Part shown: positions 16,459-24,709 of the stretch, one piece after another
How positions within the stretch are numbered: the stretch's first letter is position 1
How the letters are laid out: every line of letters starts with the position of its first letter
DNA from: Clostridiaceae bacterium Marseille-Q3526
GTDB lineage: Bacteria > Bacillota > Clostridia > Lachnospirales > Lachnospiraceae
Assembly (NCBI GenBank): GCA_018223375.1
Contig: JAGTTS010000006.1
Location: forward strand, 1 to 64,000
Reading direction: 5' to 3'
Length of the DNA: 64,000 nucleotides
The notes under the pieces: generated by a model
The model's input: the letters and a program-made list of their open reading frames with translations, nothing else
Databases searched by the model: none
Told to the model about the DNA's origin: nothing
Position numbers and translations under genes: made by a program

Positions 16459-16740
16459 TTACAGAAATTTTTTATCGGCGCTGCAGGCCTGAAGCTGATG
16501 CTGGTACTTTTCTTTTGTAGCCAGTCCTCCGCGGATGTGGCGTTCTGCCTTGTTAATGTTCAGGACAACTCTCGCCTGGGCCGCTAAGGATGGGTTGATA
16601 TCTTCCAGGCGGTCAGTGACATCCTTATGCACCGTACTCTTGCTGATTCCAAACTTCTTCGCCGTCTGACGCACCGTAGCGTTATGGTCTATGATGTAAT
16701 TGGCGATTTCCACTGCCCGTTCCTCAATATATTCTTTCAT
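16459..16740 (-). CDS. spoIIID: Sporulation transcriptional regulator SpoIIID
   Basis: A 93-residue DNA-binding protein of the mother cell, acting after sigma-E to activate or repress many sporulation genes. The helix-turn-helix ATVRQTAKKFGISKSTVHKD (about residues 21-40) and the basic C-terminal region (NKAERHIRGGLATKEKY) match SpoIIID along its whole length. AGGGG 7-9 nt before the ATG is a fair ribosome binding site. Together with the spoIIIA block near 47-50 kb it shows that the organism belongs to an endospore-forming lineage. Confidence 0.95.
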   Translation of the reverse strand: MKEYIEERAVEIANYIIDHNATVRQTAKKFGISKSTVHKDVTDRLEDINPSLAAQARVVLNINKAERHIRGGLATKEKYQHQLQACSADKKFL

Positions 16741-16945
16741 GGGATTACCCCTGAAAATGTTTTTTACAATTTATGTTTCCATATGAAAAAATATGCCGGT
16801 TTCCCTCAGCTTCTCCTCTGGACAAACTTGTTTTTTATGGTAAACTTAATATGGTTTTGCCGCCAGTTCAGACTGGCCAAAACCGCAGGAAACACACGAA
16901 GAAATCCGCCGAAACATCATCCAGAACGGCGGAAAAGGGGGACGT
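16741..16945. promoter_or_regulatory. Divergent spoIIID/permease spacer with leader hairpins
   Basis: Rightward, TTGTTT and TAAACT-like boxes near 16830-16850 could be the permease promoter. The leader then holds GCCAGT-TCAG-ACTGGC and a CCGCC...GGCGG stem ending just before the AAGGGGG ribosome binding site. No purine (guanine/xanthine) riboswitch core is visible. Confidence 0.35.
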
Positions 16946-18280
16946 ATGAAACGTGAAATGAACGCTGACGTGTCGAATATTTACCAGCTGGAGGGGCAGG
17001 TCCCTGTTATGAAGGCGATCCCGTTCGGTCTTCAGCACATTCTGGCCATGTTTGTATCGAACTTAACACCGATTACCATTATTGCGGCAGCCGGAGGACT
17101 GGCTCAGGCGGAAATTGCAGTTCTTCTGCAGAACGCCATGTTTGTGGCGGGCATCGCCACCTTAATTCAGCTCTATCCCATCTGGAAAATCGGCTCCGGC
17201 CCTCCGATTGTAATGGGAGTCAGCTTTACCTTTGTAACGGTGCTCAGCACTGTGGCGGCCAATTACGGCTATCCGTCCGTCATCGGAGCCGTCCTGGTGG
17301 GCGGTATTCTGGAGGGGACTCTGGGACTTCTGGCCAAATACTGGAAAAAAATAATCGCTCCCATTGTATCGGCCTCTGTGGTGACGTCCATCGGGTATTC
17401 TCTCTTCACCGTAGGCGCCAGATCCTTTGGCGGCGGCTATGCGGAAGATTTCGGCTCTGCTGAAAACCTTCTGCTGGGTACCATTACCCTTCTGGTCTGC
17501 CTGATCTGGAACATTAAGGCCAAAGGGTACCGCAGGCAGCTCTCCGTACTGGCCGGCCTGATTGCAGGCTATGCTGCCGCCATTTTTATGGGAAAGGTGG
17601 ATTTCTCCGTTATTTTTTCAAGCGGATTGATTTCTCTGCCAAAATTCTTTCCCTACATGCCGGAATTTCATCCCGGAGCGATTTTCTCTGTGGCGATTAT
17701 TTTCTTTGTATCGGCTGCCGAGACCATTGGAGACACCACGGCTATGGCTTCCAGCGGCTTAAACCGCGCCATTACAGAGAGGGAAATTACAGGTTCTCTG
17801 GCCTGCGACGGATATGCGTCGGCCTTTTCCTCCTTCTTAGGATGTCCGCCTGTCACCTCCTTTTCTCAAAATGTGGGGCTGATTGCCATGACGAAGGTGG
17901 TAAACCGGTTCACCATTATGACAGGGGCCGCCTGTATGCTTCTGGCCGGACTGCTTCCTCCTGTTGGAAACTTTTTTGCTTCTCTCCCTGAATCGGTTCT
18001 GGGCGGATGCACCATTATGATGTTCGGCACCATCCTCACCTCAGGCATTGAGATGCTGTCAAAGGCCGGCTTTACTCAGAGAAATATCACCATCGCGGCG
18101 CTGTCTCTCTCAATCGGAATCGGCTTTACCACTGCCAGCGAAACAGAGATCTGGCACATTTTCCCGGACATCGTCCAGTCCGTTTTCTCCGCTAATGTGG
18201 TGGCGGTAGTATTTGTCGTATCCATCCTTCTGAATCTGATTCTGCCGGAGGATATGGAAATGAAACATTCTGCCATGTAA
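16946..18280 (+). CDS. NCS2 family nucleobase (uracil/xanthine) permease
   Basis: A 444-residue integral membrane transporter of the nucleobase-cation symporter-2 family, with about 12-14 membrane helices. The N-terminal AIPFGLQHILAMFVSNLTPI and the family signature SAAETIGDTTAMASSGL are both seen. The GxPPVTSFSQNVGLIAMTKV loop is also typical. The xanthine/uric acid branch is most likely given the Q/E/N pattern, but uracil cannot be excluded. It starts at ATG 16946 after AAGGGGG. It is not near other purine genes; xpt lies 42 kb away. Confidence 0.88.
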   Translation: MKREMNADVSNIYQLEGQVPVMKAIPFGLQHILAMFVSNLTPITIIAAAGGLAQAEIAVLLQNAMFVAGIATLIQLYPIWKIGSGPPIVMGVSFTFVTVLSTVAANYGYPSVIGAVLVGGILEGTLGLLAKYWKKIIAPIVSASVVTSIGYSLFTVGARSFGGGYAEDFGSAENLLLGTITLLVCLIWNIKAKGYRRQLSVLAGLIAGYAAAIFMGKVDFSVIFSSGLISLPKFFPYMPEFHPGAIFSVAIIFFVSAAETIGDTTAMASSGLNRAITEREITGSLACDGYASAFSSFLGCPPVTSFSQNVGLIAMTKVVNRFTIMTGAACMLLAGLLPPVGNFFASLPESVLGGCTIMMFGTILTSGIEMLSKAGFTQRNITIAALSLSIGIGFTTASETEIWHIFPDIVQSVFSANVVAVVFVVSILLNLILPEDMEMKHSAM

Positions 18281-18303
18281 ATCTGGCCAGAGGGCCACAG
18301 AGG

Positions 18304-18355
18304 GCCGCTGGGGAAGACTGAATCCAGTCTTTTCCGGCGGCTTCGTTTATTTTTG
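18304..18355 (+). terminator. Terminator after the nucleobase permease gene
   Basis: GCCGCTGGGGAAGACT pairs, with a few mismatches or wobbles, with AGTCTTTTCCGGCGGC around a six-nt loop; TTCGTTTATTTTT follows. Confidence 0.8.
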
Positions 18356-18396
18356 ATACTATTTTTATTTTCCTCTCCTCTTTCTTTTTATATTGT

Positions 18397-18473
18397 GTTT
18401 TATTTTGAAACAATATCTGCCGCGTTTTTCTTCCTTTTCTCCCTTCAATTATTATTTAGTTCAAAAACGAAAC
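18397..18473 (+). promoter_or_regulatory. Two copies of a 15-bp operator motif before the kinase operon
   Basis: GTTTTATTTTGAAAC (18397-18411) and GTTCAAAAACGAAAC (18459-18473) match the motif GTTY-N6-GAAAC that recurs before the permease at 26148. The second copy is followed by an inverted repeat (GAAACAAT...ATTGTTT). They lie upstream of a TATAAT at 18523-18528. Confidence 0.6.
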
Positions 18474-18522
18474 AATTTTATTGTTTTTTTCGATGCCAAA
18501 TCCGTTTAAATACGGCATAATA

Positions 18523-18528
18523 TATAAT
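18523..18528 (+). promoter_or_regulatory. -10 box of the sugar-acid operon
   Basis: A perfect TATAAT about 27 nt before the kinase start. No good -35 is present at the expected distance, which suggests activator dependence; the motif copies upstream are candidates. Confidence 0.45.
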
Positions 18529-18554
18529 ATCAATACAAGAAAAGAGGAAGAATT

Positions 18555-19805
18555 ATGATCCTTCTTTTAATTATCGCGGACGACTTCACCGGAGCGCTGG
18601 ACACTGGCGTTCAGTTCGCCGCCCACGGCGTTTCAACCCGGGTGATTGTAGATCCTGAGGTGGACTTTTCCGCTTACCATGACAGCGTTTTAGTGATAGA
18701 CACAGAAACCCGCCACCTCGCGGCCGGGGAAGCCTTCGATATCGTTGCCCGGCTCACCAGAAAAGCCAGGGAGGCAGGAATCCGCTATATTTACAAAAAG
18801 ACAGATTCCGCTCTCAGAGGAAACATAGGAGCCGAGCTTGCAGCGGTTCTCACTGCCAGCGGCTGTAAAAGCCTTCCGTTCCTTCCGGCGTTTCCCCAGA
18901 CTGGACGAGTCACCAGAGAGGGTGTTCACTATGTGGACGGCGTTCCCGTGACAGAAAGCCCCTTTGGGATCGACCCGTTTGAACCGGTGGTTCATTCCGT
19001 TGTCACAGAATTAATTGGCGAGCAGTGCCAGCTTCCGGCATTCAGCTTTCCGGCTCTGTCCGAAGCTTCACAAGCGCCCAGTCAGGAAGGAATTCTGGTG
19101 TTCGACGCGTCCACGCCTTCCGATCTTCTGGAAACAGGAAAAAAGCTGGCTGAGGCAGACATGCTCTCCATCATGGCCGGCTGCGCCGGCTTCGGAGCCG
19201 TTCTGCCTGAACTGCTGGACATTGCCCCAGACAGGCTGGCCGCTCTCCCAAAGCTGGATCCGAGACTTCTGGTTGTCTGCGGAAGCGTCAATTCCATCAC
19301 CCTGGCGCAGCTGGATCGGGCAGAAAAAGCTGGATTTTCCAGGCTCCGCCTGAGCCCGGAACAGAAGCTGGAACCGGGATACTGGCAGACAGAGCGGGGA
19401 AAAGAGGCGCTTCAGGGCATCGAGGACATGCTGGCCTCCCACTCTCACTGCATTATCGAGAGCAACGATTTGGGCGGAAACCAGCCCACCGCCGACTATG
19501 CCGCAGCCCTTGGCATTGACCGGGAAACTCTGCGAGTCCGGATCTCCGGCTGTCTCGGCTACCTGGTGGGAGAAATCTTTACAAGCCCCTCTCTGGGAAC
19601 TCTGCTTCTCACCGGCGGCGACACGCTGCTTCAGTGTATGAACTGCGTCGGAGTAAACGAACTGGAACCCCTGTGTGAGCTGGATCGCGGCGTCGTACTG
19701 GCCCGCTTCACCTACAACGGCTGCACCCGCCATGTGATCACAAAATCCGGCGGTTTCGGCCAGGAAACTCTGCTGACCAATCTGGCAGAACAGATTGCTG
19801 ATTAA
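18555..19805 (+). CDS. dtnK: Four-carbon acid sugar kinase (DUF1537/OtnK-DtnK family)
   Basis: A 416-residue kinase of the DUF1537 family that phosphorylates four-carbon sugar acids such as D-threonate or erythronate. The N-terminal substrate domain carries ADDFTGALDTGVQFA and YKKTDSALRGNIGAEL; the C-terminal nucleotide domain carries LLTGGDTLLQCM. With the PdxA-like dehydrogenase later in the same operon it fits the D-threonate pathway, in which D-threonate 4-phosphate is oxidised and decarboxylated to dihydroxyacetone phosphate. The gene opens a five-gene run with short spacers. The ATG at 18555 follows GAGGAAGAA. The exact acid is not certain, since kinases of this family act on several tetronates. 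Confidence 0.8.
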   Translation: MILLLIIADDFTGALDTGVQFAAHGVSTRVIVDPEVDFSAYHDSVLVIDTETRHLAAGEAFDIVARLTRKAREAGIRYIYKKTDSALRGNIGAELAAVLTASGCKSLPFLPAFPQTGRVTREGVHYVDGVPVTESPFGIDPFEPVVHSVVTELIGEQCQLPAFSFPALSEASQAPSQEGILVFDASTPSDLLETGKKLAEADMLSIMAGCAGFGAVLPELLDIAPDRLAALPKLDPRLLVVCGSVNSITLAQLDRAEKAGFSRLRLSPEQKLEPGYWQTERGKEALQGIEDMLASHSHCIIESNDLGGNQPTADYAAALGIDRETLRVRISGCLGYLVGEIFTSPSLGTLLLTGGDTLLQCMNCVGVNELEPLCELDRGVVLARFTYNGCTRHVITKSGGFGQETLLTNLAEQIAD

Positions 19806-19849
19806 TCTTTACATTTTATTTTAAATATTACATATTGGAGGAAAACATT

Positions 19850-21010
19850 ATGACATATCCGAAACTTCCCGGACTGACCTGGGATGGAACCATTTACGAA
19901 AACGAAGAGATGGGAACCTGTGAAGCCCTGCTTCCCACAGGCGGTTATCCCACCGCTCACGCTCCCGCCATGGCGGAACTTCCAAACGGCGATCTGCTGT
20001 GCTGCTGGTTTGCCGGAACCTACGAGGGAAGCGCTGATATCCATGTCATCTGCTCCCTCCTTCCGAAGGACGCTCCCGCATGGCTTCCGCCGGTAGAGGT
20101 TTCCGGAGATCCAGAGCGCAGCGAGCAGAATCCTTCCTTATTTTATGGACCTGACAATGCCGTATGGGCCATGTACACCGCCCAGTTAGACCGCCAGGAG
20201 GGCAAGGACAATATGCAGTTTACCTCTGTGGTCCGCTGCCAGAAGAGCACAGACGGCGGAAAGACATGGGGACCTTACGAGACCATCTTCCCGGAGGAGG
20301 GCACCTTCTGCCGCCAGCCGATCCAGGTACTTTCAAACGGACGCTGGATCTTCTCCAACTGGATCTGCACCGACTCTGCAGACGGCCTTTCCGGCGACCC
20401 GACTGCCTTCCGCATTTCCGATGACCAGGGAAAGACCTGGAAAAAGGTGATGATGCCTGAGAGCAACGGCCACGTTCACGCCAATGTGGTAGAATTAGAA
20501 CCGGGACATCTGGCCGCATTTATGAGAAACCGCGAGGCATACCGCATTCACAGAAGCGAGTCCTTTGACTGGGGCGAGACATGGACCAAGCCGGAGCCGA
20601 CTCCCCTTCCAAACAACAACTCCAGCATCAGCGCCGTTAAGCTTCAGAGCGGACGCATCGCCATTGCCTACAACCCGACCTGCACTCCGGATCCGCAGCC
20701 GGGAAAGGCCGCATGGCCGGGACTTCGCTGCCCGGTGGCAGTGGCTCTCTCCGAGGACGGCGGTTTAACCTTCCCAATCATCCGCTGGATGGAGAGAGGC
20801 GAGGGCTTCATCGGAGACGAAAATAAGACAAACAACAAGCAGTACGAATATCCGTACCTGATGCAGACGCGCGACGGCATGCTTCACCTGGCCTACGCCG
20901 CCCGCACCCGTCAGGGCGTAAAATACGTCCGCTTCAGCGAGCAGGACGTGCTGGGCGAGAAGAGAGAGCGCGTAGGACTTTACAACCCCACCGCCGCTCA
21001 GAGCCGTTAA
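19850..21010 (+). CDS. BNR/sialidase-fold protein
   Basis: A 386-residue six-bladed beta-propeller protein of the BNR_2/sialidase-like superfamily, without a signal peptide and so probably cytoplasmic. The Asp-box-like segments STDGGKTWGPYET, DDQGKTWKKVM, SFDWGETWTKPEP and LSEDGGLTFPIIRWM are spread through the chain. The active-site-like Asn/His/Arg-rich stretch (SNGHVHANVVELEPG, FMRNREAYRIHRS) is seen too. True sialidases are usually exported; a cytoplasmic copy inside a sugar-acid operon suggests a hydrolase or lyase acting on an imported acidic disaccharide. That is inference. The start at 19850 is set by GGAGG 8-9 nt upstream. Confidence 0.72.
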   Translation: MTYPKLPGLTWDGTIYENEEMGTCEALLPTGGYPTAHAPAMAELPNGDLLCCWFAGTYEGSADIHVICSLLPKDAPAWLPPVEVSGDPERSEQNPSLFYGPDNAVWAMYTAQLDRQEGKDNMQFTSVVRCQKSTDGGKTWGPYETIFPEEGTFCRQPIQVLSNGRWIFSNWICTDSADGLSGDPTAFRISDDQGKTWKKVMMPESNGHVHANVVELEPGHLAAFMRNREAYRIHRSESFDWGETWTKPEPTPLPNNNSSISAVKLQSGRIAIAYNPTCTPDPQPGKAAWPGLRCPVAVALSEDGGLTFPIIRWMERGEGFIGDENKTNNKQYEYPYLMQTRDGMLHLAYAARTRQGVKYVRFSEQDVLGEKRERVGLYNPTAAQSR

Positions 21011-21047
21011 TCTTTATACACGAAACCATTCAAGGAGGTTTTTAAAT

Positions 21048-22211
21048 ATGCTTACTACTTACAACCTGAAAATGCCTCACGCCGTTTACGGCGGTGAGAA
21101 CGCTATGGACAACATTACTTCTATTTTAAAATCCAACGGCGTAAAGCGCGTAGCTATGTTTACTGATAAGGGAATCGAGGAGGCCGGTCTTTTCGCCCTT
21201 CCCGAGGAAGCTGTCAAAGCGGCAGGCGCAGAATATTATGTGCTGGACGATCTTCCAGCTGAGCCAAGCTACATGGCTGTTCAGAAGCTGGTGGACGAAT
21301 TCAAGGCCAGCAAAGCTGACATGATTGTGGCCTGCGGCGGCGGAAGCGTTATGGACGCAGCTAAATTAGCCAGCATTCTGGTTACAGACGAGTACGGCGT
21401 CAAGGAGCTCTTAGACGATCCGGGCCGCGCTAAAAAGTGCGTTCCGATTATCCTGATTCCTACCACTGCCGGAACCGGCGCAGAGGTAACTCCCAACGCC
21501 ATCGTAGCCGTTCCTGAGAAAGAATTAAAGGTGGGCATTGTCAATGAAAACATGATTGCCGACTACGTGATTCTGGATGCCCGCATGATTAAAAACCTTC
21601 CGCGCAAGATCGCGGCAGCTACCGGAGTAGACGCCCTGGCTCACTGCATCGAGTGCTTCACCAGCAACAAAGCCAATCCGTTCAGCGACCTTTACGCTTT
21701 AGAAGGCCTTGACCTGATTCTCAACAACATCGAGAAGGCCTGCGACGATCCGGAGGCCATGACAGAGAAGAACCGTATGCAGATCGCAGCCTACTACGGC
21801 GGTCTGGCTATCACAGCCAGCGGAACCACAGCAGTTCACGCCCTCAGCTACCCCTTAGGCGGCAAGTACCACATTGCCCACGGCGTTTCCAACGCGATCC
21901 TCTTAGCTCCGGTTATGCGTTTCAATGAGCCGGCCTGCCAGGAGCGCTTCGCTATTGCCTACGACCGCTGCTGCCATGACGAGGTAAAGACCTGCAGGAC
22001 AAACGCCGAGAAGTCCGCATGGATCATCAGCCGTCTGGAGGAGATTGTAAAGCACCTGGACATTCCTACCAGCTTAAAGGAGTTCGGCGTTCCTGAGGAG
22101 GATCTGGACGGCCTGGTAGAAGCCGGAATGCAGGTACAGCGTCTCCTTGTAAATAACCCGCGCCAGGTAACGCCTGAGGATGCGAGAAAGCTCTATCTGG
22201 AGATTTTATAG
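21048..22211 (+). CDS. Iron-containing alcohol dehydrogenase
   Basis: A 387-residue group III (iron-dependent) alcohol dehydrogenase. NAD(P)-binding GGGSVMDAAK lies near residue 100. The metal-binding residues lie in DALAHCIECF (about 197) and in the later HALSYPLGGKYHIAHGVSNA segment (about 260-280). The family includes lactaldehyde, 1,3-propanediol, 4-hydroxybutyrate and tartronate-semialdehyde-related dehydrogenases. In this operon it would oxidise or reduce a short hydroxy-acid or aldehyde intermediate. AAGGAGG precedes the ATG by 8 nt. Codon use is strongly biased toward few codons, as in its neighbours, which suggests high expression. Confidence 0.85.
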   Translation: MLTTYNLKMPHAVYGGENAMDNITSILKSNGVKRVAMFTDKGIEEAGLFALPEEAVKAAGAEYYVLDDLPAEPSYMAVQKLVDEFKASKADMIVACGGGSVMDAAKLASILVTDEYGVKELLDDPGRAKKCVPIILIPTTAGTGAEVTPNAIVAVPEKELKVGIVNENMIADYVILDARMIKNLPRKIAAATGVDALAHCIECFTSNKANPFSDLYALEGLDLILNNIEKACDDPEAMTEKNRMQIAAYYGGLAITASGTTAVHALSYPLGGKYHIAHGVSNAILLAPVMRFNEPACQERFAIAYDRCCHDEVKTCRTNAEKSAWIISRLEEIVKHLDIPTSLKEFGVPEEDLDGLVEAGMQVQRLLVNNPRQVTPEDARKLYLEIL

Positions 22212-22270
22212 GGCGCTGTTTCGAAACCAAAAATCATTTTATAATTTACATAACACAGGAGGAATTCACT

Positions 22271-23179
22271 ATGAAACCAGTTGAAATCAAAGGTATTATC
22301 CCGCCAATTCTCACACCTATGAACGACGACGAGAGCATCAACGTAGCAGAGCTCCGCAACCAGGTAGACCGTATGATCGAGGGCGGCGTTCATGCTCTCT
22401 TCCCATTCGGAACAAACGGCGAGGGCTACATCCTGAACGCTAAGGAAAAACAGCTTGTATTAGAGACTGTTATTGAGCAGTGTAACGGACGTGTTCCGGT
22501 ATACGCAGGAACCGGCTGCATCTCCACCAAGGAAACCATCGAGCAGAGCAAGATGGCTCAGGCTGCAGGCGCAGACGTACTCTCCATCATCACACCAAGC
22601 TTCGCTGCTGCCAGCCAGGACGAGCTCTACGCTCACTACAAGGCCGTTGCAGAGGCAGTTGACATGCCTATCGTTCTCTACAACATCCCTGCACGTACAG
22701 GAAACGCTCTGGCTCCGGCTACTGTAGCCCGCCTGGCTCAGATCGAGAATATCGTAGGCGCTAAGGATTCCAGCGGAAACTTCACAAATATTTTAGGATA
22801 CATTGACGCAGGCGCCAAGAAGACAAACGGCAAGTTCTGCACACTGTCCGGAAACGACCAGTTAATCATCTGGACTCTTCTGGCAGGCGGTACAGGCGGA
22901 ATCGCAGGCTGCGCAAACGTATATCCGCACACCATGGCTTCCATCTACAACCTGTTCATGGAGGGCAAGATCGAGGAGGCCAAGGCTGCCAATGCAAGCA
23001 TTCAGAGCTTCCGCGCATGCTTCAAGTACGGCAACCCGAACACTATCGTTAAGACTGCCACTCGTCTCTTAGGCTACAACGTAGGACCGTGCCGCGCTCC
23101 GTTCAACCAGGTTCCGGAAGAGGGTATCCAGGCATTAAAGAAGGTTCTGGCTGAAAACGAAGCTAAAGGTATGCGCTAA
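22271..23179 (+). CDS. DapA family aldolase/dehydratase
   Basis: A 302-residue TIM-barrel Schiff-base enzyme of the dihydrodipicolinate synthase/N-acetylneuraminate lyase superfamily. Visible features are LFPFGTNGEGYIL near residue 47 (the G-T-N-G-E site), the catalytic tyrosine in VLYNIPARTG and the Schiff-base lysine in IVGAKDSSGN (about residue 165). In context it is more likely a 2-keto-3-deoxy sugar-acid aldolase or a sugar-acid dehydratase than lysine biosynthesis. CAGGAGG lies 8 nt before the ATG. It is the fourth gene of the run, 60 nt after the alcohol dehydrogenase. Confidence 0.85.
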   Translation: MKPVEIKGIIPPILTPMNDDESINVAELRNQVDRMIEGGVHALFPFGTNGEGYILNAKEKQLVLETVIEQCNGRVPVYAGTGCISTKETIEQSKMAQAAGADVLSIITPSFAAASQDELYAHYKAVAEAVDMPIVLYNIPARTGNALAPATVARLAQIENIVGAKDSSGNFTNILGYIDAGAKKTNGKFCTLSGNDQLIIWTLLAGGTGGIAGCANVYPHTMASIYNLFMEGKIEEAKAANASIQSFRACFKYGNPNTIVKTATRLLGYNVGPCRAPFNQVPEEGIQALKKVLAENEAKGMR

Positions 23180-23196
23180 TTAAGGGGGGTACGACT

Positions 23197-24267
23197 ATGA
23201 ACGCAAAGCCGATTGTCGGTATTACTATGGGTGATCCTGCCGGAAACGGCCCTGAGATCACCGTCAAGGCTCTGGCTCACGCCGAGATCTATGACAGCTG
23301 CTGCCCCATCATTGTGGGCGATGCAAAGATCATCGAACAGGCGGCCCGTTTCGTAGGCCGTCCCGATATTACAATTCACCGCTGCGAGAAGGTAAGCGAC
23401 GCCAAATTCCAGCAGGGCGTCATCGACGTGCTGCACCTGGAACTGATTCCCGATGTGGAGAAATTCCCCATTGGACAGGTCAGCATTGAAGGCGGAAACG
23501 CCGCGTTCCAGTGCGTAAAAAAGGTGATTGAGCTGGCTTTAGCTGGAGAGGTAGACGCCACCTGCACCAACGCTCTGAACAAGGAAGCCATGAACAAGGC
23601 TCTGGAGTTCTATCACGGAGAGAATTCCGACGGCTACACTCATTTTGACGGCCACACAGAAATTTACGCCACTTACACAAATACAAAAAAATATACCATG
23701 ATGTTAGCCCACCACGACCTGAGAGTGGTTCACGTTTCCACCCACGTCTCCCTCAGGGAGGCCTGCGACCGGGTAAAGAAGGCCCGCGTTCTGGAGGTAA
23801 TCGAAATCGCCCACAAGGCGTGCAAAGATATGGGAATCGAGAACCCGAAGGTAGCCGTAGCCGGTCTGAATCCCCACTGCGGTGAGAACGGCCTCTTCGG
23901 CACAGAGGAGATCGAGGAGATTAAGCCTGCCATCGAGGCGGCAAAGGCAGAAGGCATCAACGCCATTGGCCCCATTCCGCCAGACAGCGTCTTCTCCGAG
24001 GCTCTGGGCGGCTGGTACGACATCGTGGTGTGCATGTACCACGATCAAGGACATATCCCGCTGAAGACAGTGGGCTTTGTCTATGACAGGGAGCTGCAGG
24101 CCTGGAAGGCCGTAGAGGGTGTCAACGTAACGCTGGGCCTTCCGATCATCCGCACCAGCGTGGATCACGGCACAGGCTTCGCCCTGGCCGGAAAAGGCAC
24201 CAGCAACGAGTTAAGCCTTGTCAATGCCATCGACTATGCAGTCCGCATGGCAAAGGGAAGAAACTAA
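23197..24267 (+). CDS. pdxA2: PdxA family 4-phospho-D-threonate/4-hydroxythreonine-phosphate dehydrogenase
   Basis: A 356-residue NAD- and metal-dependent dehydrogenase. PdxA signatures: IVGITMGDPAGNGPEITVKA at the N-terminus, the HFDGHTE substrate loop, HVSTHVSL and CMYHDQGHIPLKTVGF holding the metal histidines. In an operon with a DUF1537 kinase, PdxA homologues (PdxA2/DtnP) convert D-threonate or D-erythronate 4-phosphate to dihydroxyacetone phosphate plus CO2. That reading is preferred over vitamin B6 synthesis, since no pdxJ is present. It is 17 nt after the DapA-like gene with GGGGGG as ribosome binding site, and is followed by a terminator. Confidence 0.85.
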   Translation: MNAKPIVGITMGDPAGNGPEITVKALAHAEIYDSCCPIIVGDAKIIEQAARFVGRPDITIHRCEKVSDAKFQQGVIDVLHLELIPDVEKFPIGQVSIEGGNAAFQCVKKVIELALAGEVDATCTNALNKEAMNKALEFYHGENSDGYTHFDGHTEIYATYTNTKKYTMMLAHHDLRVVHVSTHVSLREACDRVKKARVLEVIEIAHKACKDMGIENPKVAVAGLNPHCGENGLFGTEEIEEIKPAIEAAKAEGINAIGPIPPDSVFSEALGGWYDIVVCMYHDQGHIPLKTVGFVYDRELQAWKAVEGVNVTLGLPIIRTSVDHGTGFALAGKGTSNELSLVNAIDYAVRMAKGRN

Positions 24268-24290
24268 CCGCATAATCACTTGCCTAAGGA

Positions 24291-24320
24291 GGGCGGAGCG
24301 CAGGCTCCGCTCTCTTTTTT
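24291..24320 (+). terminator. Terminator of the sugar-acid operon
   Basis: GCGGAGC-GCAG-GCTCCGC followed by TCTCTTTTTT; it ends the five-gene run. Confidence 0.9.
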
Positions 24321-24408
24321 ATCATTTCTGCTAATTTTTCGTATTATTTCATGTACTGACTCCTGCCGCCAATACAATACTGCAATACAAATAATTGTTC
24401 AGAACCGA

Positions 24409-24540
24409 TCAGCCACATTTTAACGCGGTTTCCGGCATTCTGCCTTTCTCTACGCCAATCTGATCAATCAACAATTCAATATCTCTTCACCTAAGCATTC
24501 CATTTACAATAATTTTATCAAAAATATCCAGAGCAAGAAA
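24409..24540 (-). pseudogene. Possible remnant of a large serine recombinase C-terminus
   Basis: On the minus strand one frame reads LDIFDKIIVNGMLR, a stop, then RDIELLIDQIGVEKGRM and a short tail to a stop at 24409. The pattern resembles the end of large serine recombinases (...NGMLTRxDIELLIDxIxVYED...). It is broken by a stop and a deletion-like jump. It lies just left of the AT-rich Abi gene, so it may mark the old element that brought that gene. No search was possible; treat as a lead. Confidence 0.35.
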
Positions 24541-24564
24541 TGCTCCTCCTTGCTAATACAAGTA

Positions 24565-24593
24565 TTGCACAGAAAAAATACTTATACTATAAT
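24565..24593 (+). promoter_or_regulatory. Promoter of the Abi gene
   Basis: TTGCAC (24565-24570), 17-nt spacer, TATAAT (24588-24593). It gives a leader of about 110 nt before the ATG. Confidence 0.75.
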
Positions 24594-24709
24594 TGGCTTA
24601 TATCAAAACGCAGGAATACAGCAATGCCAGAATATGTTTTTGCTCAAAAAGCCAATTAAAAGCGATAGAAGCATAATTAATACTTTTAAAATAGCAAACA
24701 GGAGATATT

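Noticed and set aside
16741..16945. Purine riboswitch before the nucleobase permease
   Set aside because: None of the conserved junction segments of the guanine/adenine aptamer is present.
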